NCBI GenBank assembly: GCA_040182905.1
Contig: JARQWU010000125.1
Location: 1-28,356, forward strand
Source of the DNA: Barthelona sp. PAP020
Taxonomy: Eukaryota > Metamonada: BaSk clade
Direction: 5' to 3'
DNA length: 28,356 nucleotides
The notes beneath the pieces are model-generated. The model made no database searches. It was not told where the DNA came from and was given only the letters and a program-made list of their open reading frames with translations. Every line of letters begins with the position of its first letter. The stretch's first letter is position 1. The translations under genes and the position numbers were made by a program. This document shows positions 8,292-15,564 of the stretch, piece by piece.

Positions 8292-9584
8292 ATGAATTTT
8301 ATAGAACTTGGTTTAAACAAACAATTATGTCACGCTTGTTCAGAAATGGGTTGGGAAAATCCAACAGAAATTCAAAAAGAAGCAATTCCAATTGCTTTAT
8401 CAAATAGAGATATTTTAGCCTTGAGTGAAACTGGCAGTGGAAAAACGGGAGCATTTATTTTACCAATTATTCAACATCTTTTTGCAAATCAATTTCAACC
8501 TTTCTTTAGTCTTATTATTTCACCAACACGTGAATTAGCCATACAAATAAATGAACAAATTGAATTAATTTCCGGTCATATAAATTCAATTATGCCTTCA
8601 AATAATAGTGAAACCATTAAATCTTGCTGTATTGTTGGGGGAGAAAATATGATGAATCAAACCATTTCATTGTCAAATCGACCCAATATTATTGTTGCTA
8701 CACCTGGAAGACTTATTGAGCATCTAGAGTTTTCTTCGGGGTTTTCACTAAAAGGAATAAAGTACTTTGTTTTAGATGAAGCAGATAGACTGTTAGGACC
8801 AGAATTTGAAAAGGAAATTGAAAGTATTTTGCCTGCATTGTCAAAAAACAAAGTTACTTTTTTATATTCTGCAACTTTAACGTCTAGAGTTGAACAGATA
8901 AGAGTTGCACAATTGCATAAACCTGAATTTATCAATATTTCAAAAAGTAACCAGCCTGTTAGTACGTTAGTTCAAAAGTATGTTCAAACACCCATAAATA
9001 TTCGTACAATTATCTTGGTATCCATTTTAAACAATCTAAAAGATAGCTCTACTATAGTTTTTTGCAGTACACGTCTTGAAACTCAAAGAATTGCCATGGT
9101 CTTGAAATTGTTAAGTTTTCCAGTATTACCACTACATGGTGATATGGATCAAAAGCGAAGAAATTCTGCATTGAAAAAGTTTAAAAAGAAACAAAATTGT
9201 TCTATTTTAGTGGCCACAGATGTTGCTTCTCGTGGGTTAGACATTGAAGATGTTGATGTTGTTATTAACTTTGATTTACCAACGAATACTGAGACTTATA
9301 CACATAGAATTGGGAGAACCGCTCGAGCAGGAAAACAAGGTCTGGCAATTACGTTTGTTTCGGTTCATGATGTTGATGAATTTGAAAGAATTCAAAAAGA
9401 GCAAGAAATCACTGCAGAAGAATACATTTTTGACATGGATGACATTGTTGCATTGAAACATTTGGTTGAAGAAGTATCCAGAACGGTTGATCGACAATTA
9501 CAATCTACTTTTGTGGAAAATGACATTCAAAAAGGAATGAGAGATTCTGGTAAAAAGAAAAAACAGAAAAAAACAGCACATTAA
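8292..9584 (+). CDS. DEAD-box RNA helicase, DDX47/Rrp3-like
   Basis: A 430-residue ATP-dependent RNA helicase. The N-terminus (FIELGLNKQLCHACSEMGW then PTEIQ, the Q motif) is typical of DDX47/Rrp3, a nucleolar helicase of 18S pre-rRNA processing. Motifs run in order: I SETGSGKT (45-52), Ia PTRELA, Ib TPGR, II DEAD (162-165), III SAT (193-195), V ATDVASRGLDI and VI HRIGRTARAG (338-347). The length is the compact size expected for this subfamily. A short Lys-rich tail (KKKKQKK) could act in nucleolar localisation. The start is the first in-frame ATG, right at the conserved N-terminus. Assignment to DEAD-box is certain; DDX47/Rrp3 is the best subfamily match, with related ribosome-biogenesis helicases the alternative. 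Confidence 0.92.
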   Translation: MNFIELGLNKQLCHACSEMGWENPTEIQKEAIPIALSNRDILALSETGSGKTGAFILPIIQHLFANQFQPFFSLIISPTRELAIQINEQIELISGHINSIMPSNNSETIKSCCIVGGENMMNQTISLSNRPNIIVATPGRLIEHLEFSSGFSLKGIKYFVLDEADRLLGPEFEKEIESILPALSKNKVTFLYSATLTSRVEQIRVAQLHKPEFINISKSNQPVSTLVQKYVQTPINIRTIILVSILNNLKDSSTIVFCSTRLETQRIAMVLKLLSFPVLPLHGDMDQKRRNSALKKFKKKQNCSILVATDVASRGLDIEDVDVVINFDLPTNTETYTHRIGRTARAGKQGLAITFVSVHDVDEFERIQKEQEITAEEYIFDMDDIVALKHLVEEVSRTVDRQLQSTFVENDIQKGMRDSGKKKKQKKTAH

Positions 9585-10032
9585 TTGATAAACGGATTTG
9601 AAACGGTTTTTTATTTTTCCATACATTCATAAAACTAGAACCTATGGAAGTTGTCTGCAAATTAGATGTTCCATTTAAAAATTAAAGAAGAACTTAGAAG
9701 CTTTTCAAAGGCGGATAGCTGTTAGAATATAGAATTCAGACAGAAAAGTTTCTGAAAGGAAGGCTGAACTATTTAAAATAAAACTGATAAAGGCTTATTA
9801 ATTTTCAATCACAAGAGGCAGTTGTGCAATCTTTGGAAAGTTTTGGAAAATGTTTCATACAAAGGAAAAATAAAAGGGAAAGTTTATGTGAAAGAAGTTC
9901 TTTTCTTCACTTACTTATGCATTTCAAATAGTTACTTGCATGAATACTGGTATTTCAAAACTTAATTAACTGGGAAAAATTTTGAGCTGCACTTGAAACC
10001 AACAAATTTACGGAAATCATTAGATACGGCTT
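9585..10032. other. Convergent intergenic region
   Basis: About 448 bp between the helicase stop and the PIG-F-like stop, with no credible reading frame on either strand. It contains repeat copy B (9815-9870). An Sm-site-like aattttga occurs near 9976, but no snRNA could be assembled around it. It is notably longer than the neighbouring convergent gap at 4916-4974. Confidence 0.45.
9815..9870 (+). repeat. Intergenic repeat copy B
   Basis: This is the plus-strand counterpart of the minus-strand segment at 225-281. Both share gaggca, then tttggaaagttttgg, then ttca and acaaaggaaaaa in the same order and spacing, with 34 of 39 bases identical in the ungapped core. It lies between two convergent genes. 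A faint further resemblance, aaagtttatg plus gaaagaa just downstream of this copy, recurs near 19334-19352. Confidence 0.4.
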
Positions 10033-10746
10033 TTATTCAACATTTGATTTGAGCTCAACATGTCGTTGTTCATACAAGCTCTTTGTTTCTTCACCTAAAA
10101 GTATAATGCAACTAATAGTTATCACAAATGGAATAATAAATGAGAAAGCAATTGGAAATTTAACATAAACTAATTTCCAATCTAAAAAACTCAGTAAAAA
10201 AGCAATTTCATAACCACAACAAGCACTCCAAAATAAATAATTGGATACTTTTTCTTCAAAAGTGGTGTGGTTGCAAGAAAAAACATCTTGCAAAAATGTC
10301 TTTGAGTTTGATTCAAAATGGTAAAATAATGGAATAGCTACAAAAACACATGAATAAATAGAAACAGTTATCAAATTAATTAGAGAATCTTGTGAAGTTT
10401 TAAAAGACCCAGATATATAAATGAAGAATAGAATGAAGGGGTAAACAATAAAAACACTTAAAAAACTTTTAAAAAATAAATATAAGGATTTGATAGTTCT
10501 TTCATGGAAAAAATAAATGAAATAAAAATTATAACCAATAATCGTTAATATTGAACCAAAAATGAAAAATTTATACATATTTTCAACATTATTTATGGAA
10601 ATTTTCAAACAAGTTAAAAAGAAAGTTAACGGAATTGAAAAAATCAAAAAAATAATTGAAATAATGTTTAAATGCCCATTTGTTTTTTGTTTTTGGTTAG
10701 TGTTATCATTTGTTATCGTAACTAATTTGGTCTTTTCATTGGCCAT
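10033..10746 (-). CDS. PIG-F/Gpi11-like GPI-anchor biosynthesis membrane protein
   Basis: A 237-residue polytopic membrane protein with about six hydrophobic helices after a hydrophilic N-terminus of some 25 residues. The second half matches the PIG-F pattern: a helix followed by a connector (about residues 145-170), then a Gly-Tyr helix, then FLDWKLVYVKFPI, the counterpart of the conserved PLDWDRPWQVWPI segment. PIG-F partners PIG-O and PIG-G in adding ethanolamine phosphate to the GPI anchor in the ER. The ATG at 10744-10746 is preceded on the coding strand by a T tract and TAG. The gene lies only 25 bp downstream of the ELM2-SANT gene on the same strand. The match is motif-level and made from memory; the alternative is an unrelated six-helix ER protein. 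Confidence 0.55.
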   Translation of the reverse strand: MANEKTKLVTITNDNTNQKQKTNGHLNIISIIFLIFSIPLTFFLTCLKISINNVENMYKFFIFGSILTIIGYNFYFIYFFHERTIKSLYLFFKSFLSVFIVYPFILFFIYISGSFKTSQDSLINLITVSIYSCVFVAIPLFYHFESNSKTFLQDVFSCNHTTFEEKVSNYLFWSACCGYEIAFLLSFLDWKLVYVKFPIAFSFIIPFVITISCIILLGEETKSLYEQRHVELKSNVE

Positions 10747-10771
10747 CTAAAAAAAAATTATTTTCAAAAAT

Positions 10772-11599
10772 TTATATCTTACCTTGCATTTCACGAATAA
10801 ACATTGACCCTTCATCAGTCGTCATCCACACATAATAGAAGTCCACCAATTTTCTAACAGTAAATTTTTCCAATAAATCTTTAAATTTTACAAAATCTGG
10901 TCCCAAAGTACGACAATAATGAACAAAAATTTTATGTTCATCATCTGTAAACCAATTTAATATGTCCATATTCGAGTTCTTCAGTATTGGTGGTCCATCA
11001 CTGAAATCAAACTTTTCAAAATATGACATTGCCAAATCAATTTCAAAATGAAATCTGCGAATTAAGTCTAAAGCCGAATCAGCATTGAATCTATCTGAAT
11101 AATCTGGTTCATATATTTCCTTTAAAATTTGCAAAAATTCATCGAATTTTTCCTTATGTTCGGCTAAATTAAGACAGTAGTGTGCTGTTTGTTTAACATG
11201 ATATTGATCAGGAATTTCAATCTGATATTGTGTACCAATTCTTGGAGGTTGATAAAAATTACCTTTACCTTCCAAAAATCCTGTGCCTTTTTCTTCCCAC
11301 ATATGTTCTTTCTCCGATTCATCAATATTTGTATTGGTTTCATCTCTTTCATTTTCAATCACAAAATCAGAGCCAGATTCACTGTCAAAAGAGACATCTG
11401 GGTCATATATCTCTTGATTCAAAAACTCCAATGTTTGTTTTTGATATTGTGAAAGATTTGAATCATCTGTATCGCCTAAAACAAAAGCTTGCCATATTGC
11501 TGTGCTTTTTTTTTCTGTTGATAATTGATCTTTAATATCATCTATATCATAATCAGAAACATCATCTTCATCGGTAAAATTTTCTTCGTTTGTTGACAT
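10772..11599 (-). CDS. ELM2-SANT corepressor-type protein
   Basis: A 275-residue nuclear protein. The first 100 residues are acidic and Ser-rich. An ELM2 domain begins near RIGTQYQIEIPDQYH (residues about 121-135) and continues through the helical segment ALDLIRRFHFEIDLAMSYF. A SANT domain follows: WFTDDEHKIFVHYCRTLGPDF and a helix ending in KLVDFYYVW. This order and spacing are those of MIER, RCOR and MTA proteins, which bind class I histone deacetylases through ELM2-SANT. The protein ends soon after SANT, so it is a minimal version. On the coding strand the last codons run into caag|gtaaga, which looks like a splice donor, but joining to the downstream TAG acceptor meets a stop within three codons, so I read the frame as unspliced. 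Confidence 0.85.
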   Translation of the reverse strand: MSTNEENFTDEDDVSDYDIDDIKDQLSTEKKSTAIWQAFVLGDTDDSNLSQYQKQTLEFLNQEIYDPDVSFDSESGSDFVIENERDETNTNIDESEKEHMWEEKGTGFLEGKGNFYQPPRIGTQYQIEIPDQYHVKQTAHYCLNLAEHKEKFDEFLQILKEIYEPDYSDRFNADSALDLIRRFHFEIDLAMSYFEKFDFSDGPPILKNSNMDILNWFTDDEHKIFVHYCRTLGPDFVKFKDLLEKFTVRKLVDFYYVWMTTDEGSMFIREMQGKI

Positions 11600-11837
11600 T
11601 GAAAAATAATTGTTTTTTATCTTTCTTTTTTACTTTAGCATTTGTTTAAAATGTTTTGATGGATATTTTTTTCAAAAAGGAGTGTTTTAATTGAGGGAAA
11701 TTGATTAAAAAACAAAGATTTATTATTTGTCACTCATTTTTTTGAACAAATTTAAGTCACTTGTTTTATACTTGTGTTGAAATTAAGATTTTTGATCTTA
11801 TTATTTCTTTTTCGAGTTAAATATTAGATAAGCAATA

Positions 11838-12653
11838 ATGAAATTATCCAAAATACCTGTTCTTGGTTGTGCTGTTGCAGCAATTACAATTATCACTGTT
11901 TATCTTATTGCAAGAATTTTAGGCCATGTAAGTGGAATTCCTTACATCTCTGAAACTGGTGGGAAATATCCGCAATATGTTATTTTTGCTTTTGGTTTGA
12001 CCATTTCTGCCTTTTTACAAGCTTCTTCTGTTATTATTTTTTCACAAATCTTATCTTCTCATGTGTCTAAATTGAATCAGAAATTTTTAAAGTTGACTCA
12101 ACTGGGTGGTTTGATTATGTTTGTTGGTTTGTCAGGATTATCTTTTGTTGATACATATGATCATTTAACTTTGCACTCAACTCTAGCACAAATGTATTTT
12201 ATTACTGCGTTTATTGTTGCCATCATATTTACCATTACTATTCACAAACTTAAATCTCAAAACCTTGCAAATTTACATTTTTGTCAGCATTTTGACTCAC
12301 AATTGACTTTTAAAAAGCGTATTCTCACAACAACAATCATTTGTGCTATACCTTATTTGACTATCATGTTGTGGCCTTTCATTCCCAAAACTATTTACAC
12401 ACGTTGGATTGCTGCATTCTTTCAATATCTTACAATCTTATCTCTCATGGGGTATTTTGGTTCATTGTATTACGACTTGAAGGGATATGAATTAAATATT
12501 TCATTTAATGGTTCTGCTGTATTCTCCAAGTTCCCTTATTCAGCTTCAGCTGAAAATGAAGCCAGTTCATACGTTTCCAAATCAATTATGTATCCAATGC
12601 ATGAAATGCATGAAATGAACAATAAAGCAGAAGAATTGGCTGGTATTGTGTGA
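11838..12653 (+). CDS. FRAG1/DRAM/Sfk1-family six-helix membrane protein
   Basis: A 271-residue multi-pass membrane protein. An N-terminal helix is followed by the family's lumenal signature, here GIPYISETGGKYPQY (PYISDTG...PE in DRAM and TMEM150 proteins), then five more hydrophobic helices to about residue 212. DRAM proteins act in lysosomal membranes in autophagy, Sfk1 acts in plasma-membrane lipid control, and PGAP2 remodels GPI anchors; the PYISETG form points to the DRAM/Sfk1 branch rather than PGAP2. The hydrophilic tail contains MHEMHEM, from a short direct repeat of atgcatgaa at 12597-12617. It begins at an ATG and ends TGA. Confidence 0.85.
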   Translation: MKLSKIPVLGCAVAAITIITVYLIARILGHVSGIPYISETGGKYPQYVIFAFGLTISAFLQASSVIIFSQILSSHVSKLNQKFLKLTQLGGLIMFVGLSGLSFVDTYDHLTLHSTLAQMYFITAFIVAIIFTITIHKLKSQNLANLHFCQHFDSQLTFKKRILTTTIICAIPYLTIMLWPFIPKTIYTRWIAAFFQYLTILSLMGYFGSLYYDLKGYELNISFNGSAVFSKFPYSASAENEASSYVSKSIMYPMHEMHEMNNKAEELAGIV

Positions 12654-12732
12654 TTAATTCAATATAAAAAAATAGAACATTTTTATTATCTCATTTCTTT
12701 TGCAAAAACCATGGTAAACATCATTCATTCAA

Positions 12733-13914
12733 TCAACTGTTGAGACCTGATACCTTGGGAGTATCAATACCATCTATTTTATCCAATTTCCTTCTTCTGT
12801 CATAACAATAATCGCGTTTGTTGACTTCATCAAAAGGTTGAAAGCATTTACTGCAATTTTTACATCCCGAGGCATATTCAATATCTTCCAACCAGATGCG
12901 AGGGAGGTCTGGTTGAAATACCAAAGGTCTAGAAAGACTGATGATGTCAGCATATCCTTCTTCAAGCAATTGTTCTGCAACAATTCCTGTTCTAATACCA
13001 CCAACAGTTAATACACATTGTCCATCACCTTTGACTTGCATCCACAATTGGGAAGCCTCTTTGTGGTATCCTTGAAGTTCAGGTTTCTTAACAAAGGCGC
13101 CAATTCTAGATGCTCCTTTCTTTAGTCCAGCAAAATTTGAGCTTGCTTCAAGACCATACAACCCAAGATCAAACAAATACTTTGCCACCTCAACAGAGCT
13201 TTCATAGGTTAGTCCATTTTCAATATTCTCCCAACAATTGACTTTAGCAAATATGGGGAAATTTGCACCGCACAACTCTCGAATACGCTCAACAATACGA
13301 GTAACAAATCGCATTCTATTTTCAAAACATCCACCATATGCATCTGTTCTCAAATTAGTAGCAGGGGAACAAAACATTGAAAGTAAAAATCCATGAGCAT
13401 GATGAAGTTGAATTCCATCAAAACCAGCCTCTTTACAACGCCTAGCAGCTTGACCAAAAGCTTCTACAAGTTCATCAATTTGTTCAACAGTTAAAACTAA
13501 TTCTTCTGGAACATTTCCTGTCTGACCCCAAGCTTCAAGACTGAATGCACTTGGAGCGACCTTTTGTTGACCAAAGAAACCACAATGAACCAATTGGCAA
13601 ATAATCTTAACATCAGAATCAATAGCTTTACATTTTTTGATCATTTCAGCATAGCCTTCAATATGCTCATCAGAATACATTGCAGATTGAGAATTGTGAA
13701 ATTCACTTCCAGGTGTAACAGCAGAAAATGAAGAAATAATTAAACCTACACCTCCTTTGGTTAAATCTACATAAACTTTTTCGAATTCTGGGCTGACACC
13801 TCCTTGTAATTTAGCACCAAAAGATTCAATACAAGAACCTTCATAAGTAGGACTCCTAGCAATTCTATTTTTAATAGTAAAATTATTTTTTAAAGTGATT
13901 GGATCAAACAACAT
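12733..13914 (-). CDS. NADH:flavin oxidoreductase / Old Yellow Enzyme family
   Basis: A 393-residue FMN-dependent TIM-barrel oxidoreductase. The N-terminus (LFDPITLKNNFTIKNRIARSP) is the canonical OYE start. QLVHCGFFG, then DGIQLHHAHGFLLSMFCSP with NLRTDAYGG and FENRMRF, form the active-site region; TVGGIRT and ISLSRPLVFQPDLP are the phosphate-binding end. OYEs reduce activated alkenes, and members of the 2,4-dienoyl-CoA reductase branch act in redox and detoxification chemistry. The C-terminus has CKNCSKC followed 12 residues later by another Cys. The first-to-last Cys spacing (19) equals that of the [4Fe-4S] loop in 2,4-dienoyl-CoA reductase, although the third Cys is shifted by one residue. 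There is no second dehydrogenase domain. The gene may have come from a prokaryote, which is plausible for this family but not shown here. Confidence 0.92.
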   Translation of the reverse strand: MLFDPITLKNNFTIKNRIARSPTYEGSCIESFGAKLQGGVSPEFEKVYVDLTKGGVGLIISSFSAVTPGSEFHNSQSAMYSDEHIEGYAEMIKKCKAIDSDVKIICQLVHCGFFGQQKVAPSAFSLEAWGQTGNVPEELVLTVEQIDELVEAFGQAARRCKEAGFDGIQLHHAHGFLLSMFCSPATNLRTDAYGGCFENRMRFVTRIVERIRELCGANFPIFAKVNCWENIENGLTYESSVEVAKYLFDLGLYGLEASSNFAGLKKGASRIGAFVKKPELQGYHKEASQLWMQVKGDGQCVLTVGGIRTGIVAEQLLEEGYADIISLSRPLVFQPDLPRIWLEDIEYASGCKNCSKCFQPFDEVNKRDYCYDRRRKLDKIDGIDTPKVSGLNS

Positions 13915-13958
13915 TGAAAAAAAAATGAGATAAAAGAAAGCAACAAAGTGACAGACTT

Positions 13959-14099
13959 TTAAGATTCTTCTTCCTGTGAATTTTGACTTGATTTTGCTTT
14001 TGTAAAACCATCATTAATAATTGCTTTAGGTTTTGTTTCTTTGAAGGTTCTCTTAAACTTTGACAAAAAAGGAATTTTCTCTCTTTTATTTTTTGTCAT
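13959..14099 (-). CDS. Possible small basic protein (46 aa)
   Basis: A short ATG-to-TAA frame between the Old Yellow Enzyme gene (44 bp downstream, same strand) and the lipoate ligase (16 bp from its ATG, divergent). The first 25 residues are strongly basic (MTKNKREKIPFLSKFKRTFK), the middle is mixed, and the tail is Ser/Gln then acidic (SSQNSQEEES). That polarity, and the lack of poly-Phe or poly-Asn runs, look more like a real small protein than chance. No family is recognised. The alternative is that it is leader DNA of the flanking genes, since 46-codon frames do arise by chance. Confidence 0.35.
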   Translation of the reverse strand: MTKNKREKIPFLSKFKRTFKETKPKAIINDGFTKAKSSQNSQEEES

Positions 14100-14115
14100 T
14101 CAATTTTGCGTACAA

Positions 14116-15294
14116 ATGAGTATTGCAGTTTCGAAACGTTACATTTTTAAAAATTTAAAGAATTTTTTACCTTTTTTGAAAAATTCAAAAATGGAGATTG
14201 ATTTGTCTTCATTGAATAATGATAAAAATTACAAAGAAACAACAAAAGATGAATCGATACTTGATTTTACCAATAACATTGCCTTATTTGAAAGTGAAAG
14301 TAATAATCCATATTTTAATTTAGCTACTGAGAATTGGTTGTTACACGATGCTGATTTACCTGATCAAACATTATTTTTATGGAGAAATGAACCTGTTATT
14401 GTCATTGGAAAACATCAAAATCCTTGGAAAGAATGTAAAGTTGATAAATTATTGGAGGATGGTGTTCATTTGGCACGTAGAACATCTGGCGGTGGCACAG
14501 TATTTCACGATTTAGGAAACACAAATTTTACATTTTTGTCAAAAGCATCAAAATACGATAAAAACATCAACAATCAGATATTACTGGAGGCTATAAATGA
14601 AACCTTTGGTTTAAATGCTGTGTCTTCTGGAAGAAATGACCTTTTGGTAGATGAAAGGAAATTCAGTGGAAGTGCATTTAAAGAAACGAAAGACCGTTGT
14701 TTTCATCATGGAACTTTGTTGATTGATGTTGATATGCAAAAATTATCATCTTATTTGACACCTTCTATGGCAAAATTAAAGTCCAAGGGTACAAATAGCG
14801 TAAAATCAAGGGTTGTTAATTTGAAAGAGATAAATTCTGACATTAATCACGAAACTTTAATTAACGCTATCATGAACAAATTTTGTGACCAATATAATAA
14901 TGGAGAAGCTGTAAATGTTCAAAAACTTAGCAAAAAAACTTTGGAAAAGATCCCCGAACTAAAAAGAAGAGTTGATGAATTGAAGGACAACAAATGGATC
15001 TACGGGAAATCTCCAAGATTTGAATTTGACCTTGAAACTAGGCTTAGTTGGTGCACAATTCAACTGTTGTTTGATGTTAAAGATGGAATTATTTCTGATA
15101 TTGACATTAACACAGATGCATTAGATCCTTTATTGGTAGAGGAATTATACAGACTGTTAATAGGAATGGAATTTAATTGTGATTCCATTAAACGAGTTAC
15201 CATTTCTCCAAATCTCAATAAAAATCAGAAAAAATACATACAAGAAGCATTGGATTGGTTAATTGATACGTTACCTTCAATTTCTCAGGATTAG
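14116..15294 (+). CDS. Lipoate-protein ligase with organellar presequence
   Basis: A 392-residue enzyme that attaches lipoate to carrier proteins. The catalytic domain is clear: NPYFNLATENWLL, then GKHQNPWKEC, then the lipoyl-AMP loop RRTSGGGTVFHD (from residue 121), GNTNFTF, and a KFSGSAFKE segment carrying the expected catalytic Lys. A C-terminal region of about 120 residues resembles the LplA accessory domain. The first 25 residues (MSIAVSKRYIFKNLKNFLP...) are basic, lack acidic residues and can form an amphipathic helix, as in a mitochondrial or hydrogenosomal targeting signal. The likely client is the glycine-cleavage H protein, or a 2-oxoacid dehydrogenase if one is retained. The frame is open upstream to 14041 but has no ATG there. 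It ends in TAG. Confidence 0.9.
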   Translation: MSIAVSKRYIFKNLKNFLPFLKNSKMEIDLSSLNNDKNYKETTKDESILDFTNNIALFESESNNPYFNLATENWLLHDADLPDQTLFLWRNEPVIVIGKHQNPWKECKVDKLLEDGVHLARRTSGGGTVFHDLGNTNFTFLSKASKYDKNINNQILLEAINETFGLNAVSSGRNDLLVDERKFSGSAFKETKDRCFHHGTLLIDVDMQKLSSYLTPSMAKLKSKGTNSVKSRVVNLKEINSDINHETLINAIMNKFCDQYNNGEAVNVQKLSKKTLEKIPELKRRVDELKDNKWIYGKSPRFEFDLETRLSWCTIQLLFDVKDGIISDIDINTDALDPLLVEELYRLLIGMEFNCDSIKRVTISPNLNKNQKKYIQEALDWLIDTLPSISQD

Positions 15295-15564
15295 GGACAA
15301 ATAAACAGATAATTTTTATTTTTTAGCTTTTTTCTCCTTTAAAAAAAGAAATATTTGAAGAAGGAGTGTGGAAGATCTGAAAAATAAAAAAAAGGATATT
15401 TAAAATAACATAAAAAATTCGAAAATACACATAGAAATATTGTTAAAATGAAAGTTAACTCTATTTTTGAAAATTAAAAGTTGAAAATTGAATAAATGGT
15501 CTTCCAAGAAAAAAAAATCTTTGGATTTATTTTTTTTTTTTTTGGGTTGATAACATTGATTAAA
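15295..15564. other. Intergenic region and leader
   Basis: About 270 bp rich in A and T runs, including T15 at 15530-15544. An in-frame ATG at 15496 would extend the protease upstream, but the added residues are Phe/Lys homopolymer translated from the T run, so it is treated as leader. Nothing else was seen. Confidence 0.4.

Noticed and set aside
9960-10000. A small nuclear RNA with the Sm-like aattttga word
   Set aside because: No U1, U2, U4, U5 or U6 signature or convincing stem was found around it, and such words are common in AT-rich DNA.
10747-10782. Fusion of the ELM2-SANT and PIG-F proteins by splicing a 36-nt intron
   Set aside because: Joining the donor-like and acceptor-like sites gives Asp-Gly-Gln then TGA, so no fusion protein results. 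The signals are kept only as a finding.
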